This document shows positions 47,697 to 59,848 of a DNA stretch of 64,000 nucleotides, piece by piece. The translations under genes and the position numbers were made by a program. The DNA comes from Certhia americana (Eukaryota > Chordata > Aves > Passeriformes > Certhiidae). The stretch is taken from positions 81,723,133 to 81,787,132 of the forward strand of contig CM031858.1 of assembly GCA_018697195.1 (NCBI GenBank). Direction: 5' to 3'. Numbering within the stretch: the first letter of the stretch is position 1; the number at the start of each line of letters is the position of its first letter. The notes under the pieces are model-generated. The model had not been told where the DNA came from. It saw only the letters and a program-made list of their open reading frames with translations, and did no database searches.

Positions 47697-47982
47697 AACC
47701 AAATTTTGTGTCATCTTATGACATTGGGAACTTTACCTACTTCTTCTTCCGGGAAAATGCAGTGGAACATGACTGTGGTAAAACAGTTTTCTCTCGTGCT
47801 GCTCGGGTGTGCAAAAATGATATTGGTGGCAAGTTTGTGCTGGAGGATACCTGGACTACCTTCATGAAAGCTCGTTTGAACTGCTCTCGCCCTGGAGAAA
47901 TTCCATTTTACTACAATGAACTTCAGAGTACTTTCTTCCTGCCAGAACTGGACTTGATCTATGGGATTTTTACCACTAATGT
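47697..47982 (+). CDS. SEMA5A: SEMA5A internal exon 4 of 6 in window (phase 1-2)
   Basis: The largest exon here (286 nt, 94 full codons plus partial codons at each end). It reads EPNFVSSYDIGNFTYFFFRE, then an AVEHDCGK segment, FSRAARVCKNDIGG, TWTTFMKARLNCS, the YYNELQSTFFLP strand and IYGIFTTN. PNFV, YFFFRE, the RVCKNDxGG motif, W-T-F-KARLxCS and the YGxFTT strand are diagnostic of Sema propellers; the cysteines in HDCGK, RVCKN and LNCS are the conserved disulfide set. NFT and NCS are sequons. The acceptor is ATTGTTTTCAG, the donor AATGT/GTAAGT, and the GT/G codon completes Val with the next exon. The coding sequence is open throughout. A degraded LTR ends 198 bp upstream of the acceptor. Near identity with mammalian SEMA5A, recalled rather than aligned, is highest in this exon. 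Confidence 0.96.
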
Positions 47983-48676
47983 GTAAGTAAACTGAAATAT
48001 ATATTTTATTTTCTTGCTGGTTTTGGTGGAAAAACCTAGAACTTCTGAGCTACTCTCTTCTGCATAGGGCAAGTAAACACCATGAATTCAAACTACTGTT
48101 TTGCCCAACAAAAATCCACTGTTTTCTGTGAACAAGTATCAGTTCCAAATGTTTCCCACATATATTGGTGAAAACATGAGAGAAGGAATAAATTCTTAAT
48201 ATTTCCTCACTGCATAGAGCCAGTTGTGTTTAAGACTATTCTGTCATATTCTTCACTTATTGTTAGAAACTAATTAATTTTTATTTTTACTCTTGTAATA
48301 CATAAGTGCAATAGGTATTTATGAAATAAATCATTTATAATTGTAACGTGACATGATCGTGAATTTGACATGATGGAATTTGACCAAGTCAATAAGAACT
48401 CATCTTACCTAAAACAGCACAAGAGGTGCTCTTATATATTTTAATTTAGTCCTAACATATCCTTATGTGAGTTTGTAGATCAAACCAAGAATTGATCCTT
48501 ATTTTAAGTGAACCTGTTATATCAATAAGGTAAAATTAAAGGAAAAAAAAAAGTACAATTTGGTCTTAAAGATTCAAATTTGTTAAATATTGAAAATTCA
48601 GATGGACATAGAAAAAAGAGACATTTATCTCAGAAATGTCCTTTGTAAATTCAAACATGATTATTGGTGTTCAAAT

Positions 48677-48695
48677 GCTGCTCAGTGAGAGCAGC
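48677..48695. repeat. 7-bp hairpin
   Basis: GCTGCTC, loop AGTGA, GAGCAGC. Confidence 0.85.
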
Positions 48696-50306
48696 CTTTG
48701 TGTTATGGCTGTGCAACCCAGTGTTCAGACCACTGGAATAATTCCAGACTTCAAGTTCTGATTTTCCGTCCTTCTTGTCCTGTCTTGCTGTGTAAATCAG
48801 TTTTGTCTAAAATTTTGAAAGGTCCTTGAGCACCTAAAACATAGGTACAGCACCTTTGAACACAGGGATACCTACCTTTTATAAATACCCATTTCACAAA
48901 TTTATGCCAGCAAATTATAATCCCTATGCATTCTAGAGTGAGCATGGATTCAAGCTCATCTAGGCATCTTCCAGACTCAGGTTCACCCCTGGGCTGGCAG
49001 CTCAGGCTATGAACAAGACTAGTGATGAGATGCTTGCACCAGGCTGTGGCAATTCCCATCTCTTGATTCTGGATGATGACCTCAGCCTGTTTCTGCAATG
49101 GAGTAATGTAGGGAATCTAAACACTGTTTATTCAAAGAGAATAGCAGAGACAGGGATGAGAAAATTTGTTGTTGTTTCAGTCAGTGCTTTTAATTTTGTT
49201 GTTCTGTTTTCCTATTTAGTTCATATACTTAAAGACAGGTATTTGTCAGGTGGCATCCACATACACTGTTCAACCAGATCTTTCTTGAGAAGTCAAAGTA
49301 GCCTAGACATGTTCCTGCCATAAAAAGCCTGAACAGAGGATTTCTGCTGTAGAAAATCCACAGGGCTTTGGCCATGGAAGGGGAATGATGTCCTTGATGC
49401 TTCCTGTCTCGCCTGAAAATGGACTTGCTATTGTTAAGACTACCTTTGCCACATGAAAGTAGACAGTACTTTAAACCTTGCTACTACTTTCCTCTTCCCC
49501 CATGGTCCAACATTGTGACTGTCCAAGAGAGATGGACCATTCAACAAGGAGGAATTAATTAATTATAGCTGTTTGAGGGTAGGGGGTTTTGATTGTTCTA
49601 TTTAAATGCCTGCCATCAAATGTTGTAACTAAACTTTTTGGGCATTTTTGAAATGTTTTAGAGTTTGGATTACTTTCCCATGCTGACTTACCTGTTCACA
49701 GACAGTTTGTGGAACTCATATGATCCACCTTTCTGGCCTGCAAGTGACAGTGGAGAAACACAAGTGTTTCCTATGACAGGGAACAACAAATTCTGTTCCT
49801 GTAACAGCATCAGATATAACTTAATGACATTCATTATTCTTCAGTCTCAATATCTTCAGAATTACAATGACTTTATTTGACCTTAATGCTTTTTCTAGTA
49901 TGCTTTAATATACTTGTGTAGGGATAAAATTGAAACATTTCTCTAACAGCCAAACCTACACCTTTTATATGTGATTGACTATCAAGTCCACTAAAGCCAC
50001 TGCTTCATGAAAAAGCTGATTTCTTTTCTTTCAGACTATCCAAAAAATCTATAAACATGTCCTCGTAGGACTTCATGAAATTCAATAAAACATTGGTACA
50101 TTTAGTAATATTAGTGGGATGCATTTAGTGATATAAGCAAGGATTTATCAGCTCAAATAATGATTGATTCTGCAGAAGTTGTAGGCATGAAACTTCAATT
50201 TTTGGGCTTCCTTTGAAATAAGAGAGACAAGTGTAAGAAAAAAAATTGCTCTTTTGTCCTGTTATTTAATCCATGTATGTATCCTAACTCTTTTTTTCAC
50301 TTGTTG

Positions 50307-50323
50307 TTTTTTTTTTTTTTTTT
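50307..50323. repeat. Poly-T run of 17
   Basis: Seventeen T inside a T-rich block. Confidence 0.95.
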
Positions 50324-51260
50324 CCCATCTTTATGGAGTTTCTATAGTATATTTTCTCAAGCCTCATGAAATTCCAGGCTAAGCTTAACAAACAAAATAG
50401 GGAAAAAAAATAAAGGAGAAAAATGCTGTGTGGATCAGTTGCCAGCAGTTCTAGTTGCAACAGGAAATCTGTGCAATTGACACCTTCATTATCTATTCCA
50501 TTATCTCAAAATAAGGAAAAGAACAGTGCAGCTTTCCATATAAGGATCTTTTGAAGCTATTAGATTATATTCTTTACACTATGCAGAATTACTTTATTGC
50601 CTTGTATATCATGTTTTATAGGCAAACACAGAAAATTGTGTTTTGTCCAGCTGCCATTTACTGATGTTTATTTTTTTAACATGATATCTGTAAGCAGTCC
50701 AAGTTGTTTTCTCTTGATGGTTTCTGCAACTTGCATTCTTATGGCGGTACAACATCTCTTGGAAGACAGGATTTTTGTGCACGTGTCTTATTCAGGGATT
50801 CTGTAGGACCTAGAGACATACCACACATTGAAAATCCTTGCTTATGTCATTTAGTCATTTGTTGGCACGGAAGAAACTTTATTGAACCCTGATAATAATA
50901 TAATCCTGAACTTTGTATCTAGAAAAGAAGCGTCCCTAATGCATGGGATTTTTGTGTGGAAGTGTAGCAGTATGGTATTAGAATTATAGTGTGGTATTAG
51001 AGCAGCAGCAGAAAATAGGAAATTCTGAGTTTTTCCCCACACCAGCTTCTTGGTAAGGCTGACAAATATTTTAAATGCAATGACTATGCTAAATCAGCTC
51101 ATCGTATATCATTATCTTGAGATACCATCTCCTGGCTTGTCATATCTGCTTCATTAATTACTTGAACGATTTAAGAGTTATTGCCTTTTTTACTTATTTT
51201 TCATCAATTTGACTTCTTAATGTTATTACATTATTACATTTATATTTATTTCTTTTACAG

Positions 51261-51396
51261 GAACAGCATAGCAGCCTCAGCAGTTTGTGTTTTCAATCTG
51301 AGTGCCATAACTCAGGCCTTTAATGGACCCTTCAAATACCAGGAGAACTCTCGCTCTGCTTGGCTTCCGTATCCCAATCCAAACCCTAATTTTCAG
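51261..51396 (+). CDS. SEMA5A: SEMA5A internal exon 5 of 6 in window (phase 2-0)
   Basis: Encodes the completion of a Val codon and 45 residues, NSIAASAVCVFNLSAITQAF through a GPFKYQENS segment to the proline-rich WLPYPNPNPNFQ. The SAVCVFxLSAI strand followed by F-GPFKYQE is a universal Sema-domain signature; NLS is an N-glycosylation sequon. The YPNPNPNFQ tail resembles the corresponding region of class 5 semaphorins and supports the subclass. The acceptor is TTTCTTTTACAG and the donor CAG/GTATGG, less consensus than the GTAAG donors of exons 1, 2 and 4. If the intron were retained the frame would continue for 31 residues and stop at 51490-51492, giving a truncated Sema domain; I see no canonical AATAAA nearby, so this is probably only incidental reading. 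Confidence 0.95.
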
Positions 51397-54300
51397 GTAT
51401 GGATATGTGGGAGAAGGACAATATTTTATGTGAATTTTCCTCAAAGTACTGTATGGTTCATAAATTGTAAATCTAGTTTTGCAGTGTTGTAGCCTAAGAC
51501 CTTTAAAAAAAATCTAAATTAAAAAAAGTGCTTAGGAGATCCCCTTATTTCAACACATTTAATTTTAGTTTTATAGTTTCACAAAATAATTTGGATTGAA
51601 AAACAGATGTACTTTGAAGGGAAAGAGAAAAAAGGCTTGACTTCAATCTTCTGTCAAAATGAGACACTATAGTTATCTGTCAAGGTGACATTAACTCCTG
51701 TCTGAAGTATGATCAAACTGCTATTCTCTTTTACATTGTATTTGTGCTATTAAGACTTAAAAAATGGAACAGTGTCTGGCAGAACAAAGAAAGTGAGAGG
51801 GAGGTATTAAAGGAGGAGTGGTCAGAATTTTATATATTTGCATGTGCAAGGTGGTCCACAGTCCTTGAAGCGTCAGATTAAAAGTATTTGTGATGCGTTC
51901 TGCTCCTCATTTGAACTTGTTGGCTTCAGAGGGTGTAAGAATCTGCAGCTGGCTGACAGTGTTAAACCAGTTAGTCCAAGGTGGGTCATTTAGAGGAACC
52001 TTACAAAAAGGGGTATTTCAGTAACCACATTTGCATTGTTTTCTTCTTTTGCATAGTCACCACTCCTACTAGGACAATTTTAATGAGTGTGCTTCTTGGA
52101 AGGGAGATGGAAAAAATAGCAGCATTAATGTAGTGATTAACAACAATAGCTTTTCATCAAGGTATTTAAGTGTAGGCAACTCTATCCACCTTTCAACCTC
52201 TCTTAATCTCAATGCAATTTCACAAATTCACTTCTGCTCCTGGAACAGCCTTCCCTAGCTTGTAAGTCATAAGATCTTTGCTAGCATGAAAAAGAATCAC
52301 CCATTGGGGGTTGAAGGTAGTTTTAATTACTTCTTGATCTATGCAAATGAAGGAAAATGAGGCACAGGTCACAGGCTGGAGACATGTGAGCTTTCCTAGG
52401 TAGTATGTTTGTCATCAGCCATGTGACGCCAGAAGCCTGCAGAAGCAGGCTCTATTTGTATACAGTTTTTCCACCTCTTGTATTTTCAAATTAGTGATCG
52501 GAATAGGGTCTAAGAGAGACTACATTTTTGAAGGGATAAGCCTGAAAAAATGCTTATATCTTATCACCTTTCTGACTAGGTAAGCACATCCAATAAAACT
52601 TATTAAACTCTCCCTACAAAACTTGCATTAATGTGGTGTTAATTATTGTGAGAGCAACCCATACTGAATGGTACTTACAAAGAAAGATGACAGCCTGATG
52701 GCTGTGTAAAAACAGTTTAAGTCTCTGCTGTACTGTTAGTGCACGTCTCCAAGTCCCAGTCAAGACAGATGTTGAAATTTATTTCTTAGATGGCCTGGCT
52801 GATTTTAATACAGCCGGCACTTCATCCAATTTACAAGAACAGTGACAACAGTTGTATCATATCTCACTGAGCCACAAACAGTTTTGAAGGCAGAGCTAGT
52901 GTTAAGAGCTGTAATGTAGTCTTTTACAACACAATATTGAAGGCAATCAATGTCAACTGATCTCTAGGTATCTCTAGTGATATCCAGCTTCTCTTCTTCT
53001 GCTGATGCTGCTTTTTAGTCCCTTGAATAAGTTTCTGCTGCATTTCTGGCTCCATAACTGCAGCAGTGATACATTCTAGAATCTAGTCTAATGCTTAGAG
53101 CTTTAACCATTTTTTGTGGCTTGACTTCGTGACCTTAGAGTACACACCTCACATGGATGAGATATATTCTTTAGCTGAGTCATTGGATTCCTTCCAAGAA
53201 AGGACTTTTGTAGAGTCCTTGTGATAAAGGATCAGAAGTTCTGCTTATGTAGTCCCAGAACTAGATTTGTCCTCTGAGTATTCACCTACTCAGTAACAAC
53301 AGAGAGTAGTATGTGATTTGAAGGAAGACTACTGCTATGTAGATGTAGTTATATCAGACATTTAATTCTGAGGCTGGATTATATTAATGAAATATTTTCC
53401 ATTTTAGAATACTGTTGGAGTCCCAGTTTTGAGGAACATTGTTTTCTTCAGAGCTCTTTGCTTTTCTCTTTAGATAGGACCATGTCTATCATAAGACCAA
53501 GGACCATTTGCATTTCAGTGTACTATGAGTATTCATCTGGAATTTTTCCTGCTTGATAGATCCAGCAAACTTCTTCTTTGGAGTGGTTTATTTTTCTCAC
53601 TGGTCTGACATAAAGAGAGAAATACAGAGACAAACAGATAGCTGTTTTCTGCCAGTTGCTAATTTATCATTCTTCATAATCTGATCTCCCATTATGAAAT
53701 TATTTGTTTGACTTTTTTTAGTATTTGTGGATTTGGAACTCAATTTTGGATTGAAAATATGGTAATAGTAAAAAAAAGAAAAAGTGGTACAGTTTTGCAC
53801 GCTCTTATTTTGCTCATGCTGCAATTCATATTCAAAGGTCATAAATGGCATAATTTATGACATAGTAAAGCAGAATGAAAATGGTGACTTAGTTATGCCT
53901 TTCACGTCACCCAAATATTTGATAAATGTTGTGAAGTAGTGCTTTATTTCTCTGATGCAATTATGCCTGAGTAAACATGTGAATATTTATATATTCCCAT
54001 GCATTAAGAAGCTTGCTCTTTTGTGTTCTCAGCTGAACATGAAAATGTTAAAATTAACTCCTTATTTTGCTTTGTAAATTTGTGTTTCAAACTGGTCCAT
54101 ACAGCAAGTAGATGTTTTCCTGTAAGAAAAGAGCACAGTTTTCAGATTTAAAATATGGTCAGTTTTAAAGCAAAAAAAGTCTTTTCTGTGGATAGTATTT
54201 AATAGAACTTTGCACTGTCCATTTTTGCTGCTTAAGATGGAGTCTTAAGAAGCTTCTAGATTTGCATGTTGTACTTTAACCTGGGATTCCTGTCAGACCC

Positions 54301-54710
54301 TGGCTGTGGTAGGGCATGGGGTTTGTTATGTAGAAGATTTGTAATGTCTTTAGCACTGAAGTTTGTGAAAGAAAACTAGTTCAAAAAACATTTGGTTATT
54401 TTAATGGTGTTTTCTTCTTGCCCTTTGAACATAGGATATAGCAAAATATTTCCATAATCCACTTGTGCTGGTCAGTCTGGTGCTCTTTCATATTGTGTAG
54501 AATTAGGGAGCCTCCATACTACTGTTTCAGGAAAACAGCTTCCTGAGTCCTTGGACAGTCTGGTTAGCACCAAAATTAGACCTGAAAGTTGAATTCCACA
54601 TTGTCATTACAAGATATGCTCTTGCTTTTATTTTCTTGTGCTGTAAGTCAGGGAGTAAATCTATGGTTATTGTTGGCACATATAGTCATGCTACTTTTCT
54701 GTGTTTACAG
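51397..54710 (+). other. SEMA5A intron (3314 bp, phase 0)
   Basis: GTATGG donor and GTGTTTACAG acceptor. I see no recognisable repeat family, RNA gene or coding sequence in it. Confidence 0.88.
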
Positions 54711-54915
54711 TGTGGCACCATGGACCAGGGTTTGTATGTAAATCTGACAGAGAGAAATCTTCAAGATGCACAAAAGTTCTTCTTAATGCATGAGGTTGTT
54801 CAACCAGTTATTCCAATTCCTTACTTCATGGAAGATAACAGCCGGTTTTCCCATGTGGTTGTGGATGTTGTGCAGGGCAAGGACATGCTTTTCCATATCA
54901 TCTATCTTGCCACAG
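54711..54915 (+). CDS. SEMA5A: SEMA5A internal exon 6 of 6 in window (phase 0-1)
   Basis: Encodes 68 residues plus one base of the next codon, beginning CGTMDQGLYVNLTERNLQDA and ending in a VVVDVVQG segment and FHIIYLAT. In Sema domains the C-G strand leads into a helix-containing insertion (ERNLQDAQKF) and then the V-D-V-V-Q-G and IIYLATD strands of a late propeller blade. The acceptor is TTTCTGTGTTTACAG and the donor ACAG/GTATGA, phase 1; the final G is expected to start an Asp codon. An NLT sequon is present. This exon is more diverged from remembered mammalian sequence than exons 3-5, mainly at IPIPYF and GKDMLF, which are probably surface positions. No following exon was recognised in the remaining 9 kb. 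Confidence 0.94.
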
Positions 54916-56091
54916 GTATGAATCTTCATTGCTTTGATAACTGCAAAAGTTTATGAGGTCCTTGAGTTTTAATGTTCTGTTAATTGCTTATGAAATATGG
55001 GTACAGCACCTTGAATATCAGCTTTTCCTCTTTGAAACAATCACCTGTATATCTTCTTCATTTTATGAATAGATAAATTTAGCCCTTACAATGTCTTTTA
55101 TGTTATTGTGTGAACTTCAGTTTTGGTGTCTGTTTCCTGTTCTTTGAAGCTGTGATACTTGTGTGCTCTTGAGGTAATCAAACAGAAATTTTATAAGAGG
55201 ACTTTTCAATTTTCACTGTCTTTCATTCTTTTTGCTTAGTTAAGGGTAAAAATTTAAGGGCCCAACATAAGGTTGTTTAGGACCCTCTGATAAAAAAGTA
55301 ACTTTGTAAATAGCAAATACAGGTACTGCCATTTCTATTTCTGAATTTTGTATCACATGTATTTTATTAGCTTGTCTTTTCAACTCATTTTTAAGACATT
55401 CATTATACAGCTTTATAACCTGTCTTATTATTTGCCCATTTATATGTAAGCATAGCAGTGAAAGAAAAGCAACCCTCCACCTTATATTGCCTTGGTTAGA
55501 GCTATTGCCTTCTTAGTTCAAAATCTCAGTCTTGAAAGTAGCAAGGGTGTTGGAGAACTGTTTTTGCAGAGCAAGGATGTCCCCAGCTGACACTGAAACA
55601 CCAGATTGGACTACTATGTTTAAAGCCTCATGGTATGAAACCTAGGAAAGTTTTTAAATACTTGGGCCAGTACACATTAGTAGGTAACAGTTCATCAAAG
55701 CAAAGATTTGTTAATGTTCAGTTTGTCTTATTGTGCTCCTTGAAAACTGGGCAGTAAAAGAAAAGCTTTTGATGGGTTAAAACTATGCTTGGATTTGACC
55801 AGTTCTAGTCAAAACAGCCTGCTGGTTGGTAAATCAGTGCATTTTAAGTGAAATCATGTCAATATTAAGTGGCATTTGTATTGTAGAAGCCTCCTTGAAT
55901 TTGTATTTCAGGCCAAACCTGAATTACAGAAACATGCACTGATTTGATGTTATATGAAGAGACTATCTCTGCATTGTGGGATATTTACATTACTAACAGT
56001 CTTGGAAGCACCAAGAATAATGACTTTTGTCATAATTCTGATTGTCTTCAGGTTTCAGTTTCCCTTGGTGTGTTACCTTTTACATTAGAGT

Positions 56092-56136
56092 AAATGAGGA
56101 TCTAAAATTTCTTCAGGAAATGAGGATCTAAAATTT
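56092..56136. repeat. Short direct duplication, 26-bp period
   Basis: AAATGAGGATCTAAAATTT occurs exactly at 56092 and again at 56118. Confidence 0.95.
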
Positions 56137-57199
56137 TATGCTTCATGGTTCATTAATAAATTGTGTTTGGGAGTGTTCTTTTCATGTTGCTAAAAGAAAG
56201 ATATTGCTCCTGTGTTCCTTGTGATGTATGATTGCCTTTCACTTTCATTCTTCTCTGTATGTCTGGTTTTGATCATTCATGGAAGCAAGGTGCTTTCTTA
56301 GCTAGATCTTTAGCCTAAATTCAGCACATGCTTTTCTGTAACTGGACATCATATGTTTTGTAAGTGTGAGAAAGCATATGATAAAACCCCCCATTCTATT
56401 CTTGCATTTTTCTTGATGTAGTCAATTCTATTTCACATATATTTCACTGAATCACACTGGATTTACCCAACTTAGTGTAGGTGTTAAGACTTATTTTCTA
56501 AGAAATGTTAGTACTCACTTATGGTGGAATTGGAAATTACCACACATGTTTATATACAAATACCATAGGCACATGACATAAGTGTAGTTTAAAAATCCAA
56601 AAATGTACCAAATTGCACAGTGTAATTTATTTATATATTAAATTATAAGTTGGTAGGAGAAAGGTGGTACTTTGCCTTTTTTGGGATGAAGATAATAATT
56701 TTAATTTTATTATATTGTTAATTGTTCGGAACATTATTTCTCCTGGGCCCTTCCTTTGCTTATATAGAGACTGTGGAGTAGTTAGCATTGAGTTTTTATC
56801 ATAAGTGGATATGGTTAGAGATTACTGAGAAAAATACCACTACTTCTGTAAACAACAGAAACTAAAAGGCAGTGGCCTTAACTTTATTAACAAATAAATT
56901 ATAATTTTGGAAACAACCCAAGTTTAAGGCTTTTGAATTTCCCCAGTCTAGCTTTACTCCCACATAAAATGTCCTCTACCCCAAGCTCCTAACACCATAG
57001 AGCATGTGTATGAAGATGAAAATGACAGCTGAAAGACTGGGCTGACAGTTACTACCAGTCTGAGAAATGTTGTCATTATATCTTTCCTGATTTAATTTAT
57101 CTGTGTTATTAAAAGTGGTGGTAAAATTAAATTTGGAATTAAATTTTTACCACAATGCTCCATCTTTGGAAAGGAGACAAAGGAATAAATGCTGACAAG

Positions 57200-57858
57200 C
57201 AGAAAAGGCCCTGGAGTGCTGATTGACTGCAATGAAACACGAGCCATCATCTGCCCAGGTGGCCAAGGAGGCCAAGGGCATCCTGGCTTGTATCAGCCAT
57301 GGTGTGGCCAGCAGTACCAGGGTGTGATCTTCATTCTGTACTCAACCATTGGTGTGGCTGCACCTTGAAACCTGTGTTCAGGCCCTCCACTACAGGACTG
57401 GAGGGTGTCCAGTGAAGGGCAACGGAGCTGGTCAAGGGTCCGGAGCATAAGTCTTGTGAGAAGTGGCTGAGGGAGCTGGGTGTGTTTATCCTGAAGAAAA
57501 GGATAAACAGGGGGAACATTATTATTCTCTACAATGTCCTGAAAACAGGCAATAAGCAGGTCTGTGTTAGTCTCTTCTCACAAGTAACAAGCAGTAGAAC
57601 CAGAGGAAATCACCTTCCGTATTGCCAGAGAAGATTTTGATTGGATATTAGGAAAAAATTCTTCATTTGAACAGTATTCAGGCATTAGAACAGGCTGCTC
57701 AGGGAAATGGTGGACTCGCCATCCCTGGAGGCATTTGAAAGACATGTAGATGTGGTCCTTAGGGATATGGTTTAGTGGTGGATTTGTCAGTGCTGGACTA
57801 ACAGACTTGATGATCTTAAAGGTCTTTTCCAAGCTAAACAGTTCTATGATTCCATGAC
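57200..57858 (+). mobile_element. CR1 LINE, 660-bp 3' fragment with complete 3' end
   Basis: Sense-strand match to the avian CR1 ORF2 end and 3' UTR: GGTGGCCAAGGAGGCCAAGG, GCATCCTGGCTTGTATCAGC, GGGCAACGGAGCTGGTCAAG, GAGAAGTGGCTGAGGGAGCT, TTGATTGGATATTAGGAAAA, ATCCCTGGAGGCATTTGAAA, GATGATCTTAAAGGTCTTTT and the tail TTCTATGATTCC. Reading frames are broken (133-codon antisense frame 57578-57979 is incidental). It is the best preserved CR1 copy here, so probably the youngest. Confidence 0.92.
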
Positions 57859-57949
57859 CTGGGAAGCAACAGTCTAGTGGGCATTCAGACCACTGACTGG
57901 GTGGGCATTCAGAGCTGGGAGTCAAGGAGCACACTTCCTTGGAACACAC

Positions 57950-58900
57950 TTTTCTGGAGAAAAAGGTGATTTTGGACATTTAGCATGGTTTACTCAAGGG
58001 TTAGGTTCATCTGAAAATCTGATTATTTTCTGTGGTAAAATGTCTGGATTTGTGCATGAGGAGAAAGTAGTACCTCAACTTTAGCATGACTTTTGACATT
58101 GTCTCCCACAATATTTGTATATCCAAATTAGGATATGGGGTCAATATGGGTGGGCAGCTGGATCTATAAGACCTGATAGGATGTCAGGTTCAGAGGGTAG
58201 TTTAAATGTGATGTATAGAAATTGTACAGGAACCAATTACTGTCCTATTCGACATTTTTTAATCTATGACCTGGAGGAGGACAAGGAGTGCACTCTATCC
58301 TGCATGCAGTTGACACCCCACTAGGATACCAGTAGTTTACACTGGAGGATGTGCCATCCAAAGGACTAAGCCTGCTGAAGGGATGCCATTACTGAAAAGA
58401 CAGTCAATAGCATCTTGGGCTGTATTACCAGGAACAGCCAGGAGATCAAGGAGGTTGTTCCCCAGTTTTGGCCTCCTCCAATACAAGAAGGGCATGGATA
58501 AAATGAAGCAAATTCAGTGGAGGGCCACCTTCTGTTGTAGGCTGGAGCACCATGCCCTAGGAAGGGAAGCTGAGGGAGCTGGACTTATTCATCCTTGAGA
58601 AAAGGTTTTGTGGGGAGCAGCATACCTTCAGGGAGTTTACATGGAGAACAGTGACATACTCTTCACACTGGTGCATGGTGGAAGTACAAGAGACAACAGA
58701 CAGAGAATTTCAGACTGGATATAATGAAAAACTTTCTCACTTCTGGGACAGTCAAGCAACAGGTCGTGCAATCTCCGTTCTTGGGTTTTTTTGAGACCAG
58801 ACAGCAACACAGTCTGTTATAACTGGCTGTCTTTTGAGCAGAAGGTTGGACTTGTGACATTCCGATTTCCTTTCCAACCTAAATTATCCTGTGCTTATAG
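57950..58900 (+). mobile_element. CR1 LINE, internally deleted reverse transcriptase to 3' end
   Basis: Begins with reverse transcriptase sequence: TTTAGCATGGTTTACTCAAG corresponds to the QHGFTKG motif and GACTTTTGACATTGTCTCCC to the FDTVSH motif. Then AATCTATGACCTGGAGGAGG (IxDLDE region), GTATTACCAGGAACAGCCAG, TTCAGTGGAGGGCCACCTTC, TTCAGACTGGATATAATGAA and a 3' UTR ending GCAGAAGGTTGGACTTGTGA. It spans about 950 bp where an intact copy would be nearer 2 kb, so it has internal deletions and is diverged. It follows the previous CR1 head to tail. Confidence 0.8.
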
Positions 58901-59822
58901 TATGCCAGTATCATGTCAAATTAGTTGGGCTAAATTGCATTTTTATTCAATGCTGTAATAATAGATGTCATTGTACTTTCTGCTGCCCAAAGGAAAGTGC
59001 ATTCAGCTCTGATGTAAGTTCTGTCAGTAAGCAATTTGCACTTAGCAGTGTAAAGCAGGATGGACCCAAATCATGCTGTGAGAGATGTATACCACATCAC
59101 TTTTGTACTTATAATTAATTCCAATGTTCTGCAAAAATTGTCTTTTAAAATGCACAAAGCTTCAGTAGAAAAAGAGGCATACAGATTTGATTTAATAAAA
59201 ATTAATGTTCTGCTCTCTTTGTTATTCAAAGCAAAAAATCCCATTTTTTGAAACAGATGGCCAATAGTTAAGAAAAAGTTCTTTCTCTCACCTACCCACC
59301 CTGTTGTTAGAATACACATATTGCATGGGAGAATAACTCTGGGAGTATAAAAGCAGAATCTAATTTCATTAAACCTTAAATACTGTAGCATTACTTTAGG
59401 AGAGACTGAGAGTAAGCAAACAAATGCATTAATCTGCTGAGTCAACAGTCTTCATTTCCAAAACCTTCGCCAAGTCATCAATCTGCTGGGTGATTCTGGT
59501 GGGCTAGGGCTTAACAGCTGCTGCTTATATAAAGAATATACTTTGCTGCTTTGGAGAAACATCTTAATCTCTCACTGTACTGATTTCTAGCATTTCTAGA
59601 ATGAAGGGATATATAAATTCCTGCACATTTTGTGCTGCTGGCTTTGGGCAAGAAGAAATCCCTGGAACAATTTTCTGTGATTTGAAAAGGAAGATCAAGG
59701 GAAACATGCACAGATGTTCTGAACTAAAAATCATTTATAGCAATACACGAAACAAGAATCAAGCTATAGAAACACTAAATAGTCTTAAAGCTCTTTAAGT
59801 TTGAGAGGATTTTTTATCTGTT

Positions 59823-59848
59823 AAAAAAAACAAAAAAACAAAAAAAAA
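59823..59848. repeat. A-rich tract with two C interruptions
   Basis: A8 C A7 C A8. Confidence 0.95.

Larger units (their letters stand above)
47983..51260 (+). other. SEMA5A intron (3278 bp, phase 2)
   Basis: GTAAGT donor and TTTCTTTTACAG acceptor. AT-rich, with a small hairpin at 48677 and 17 T at 50307. No mobile element or gene was recognised. Confidence 0.88.
27408..54915 (+). other. SEMA5A: SEMA5A-like semaphorin gene, internal part (six coding exons)
   Basis: Six exons splice into one open frame of 1003 nt (334 codons plus one base) encoding the bulk of a Sema domain. Class 5 semaphorins are type I membrane guidance proteins with a Sema beta-propeller, a PSI domain and seven thrombospondin type 1 repeats; SEMA5A is about 1074 residues, acts in axon guidance and binds plexins, notably plexin-B3, and proteoglycans. 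The segment corresponds to roughly residues 90-424. It contains seven N-glycosylation sequons (NRT, NLT, NST, NFT, NCS, NLS, NLT) and eleven cysteines, as expected of an extracellular domain. Assignment to 5A rather than 5B rests on near identity, from memory, with mammalian SEMA5A across the third and fourth exons. Start codon, signal peptide, PSI, thrombospondin repeats and membrane segment are outside the window. No frameshift or stop is seen, so the gene looks functional. Confidence 0.9.

Noticed and set aside
51397..51492. Possible intron-retention isoform adding 31 residues after the exon at 51261
   Set aside because: The frame stays open to 51492, but no canonical polyadenylation signal follows closely and similar short read-through occurs after other exons by chance.
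57578..57979. 133-codon open frame on the minus strand
   Set aside because: It is the antisense of the CR1 3' fragment at 57200-57858.
59071..59445. 124-codon open frame on the minus strand
   Set aside because: No recognisable features, overlaps other short frames, AT-rich intron.
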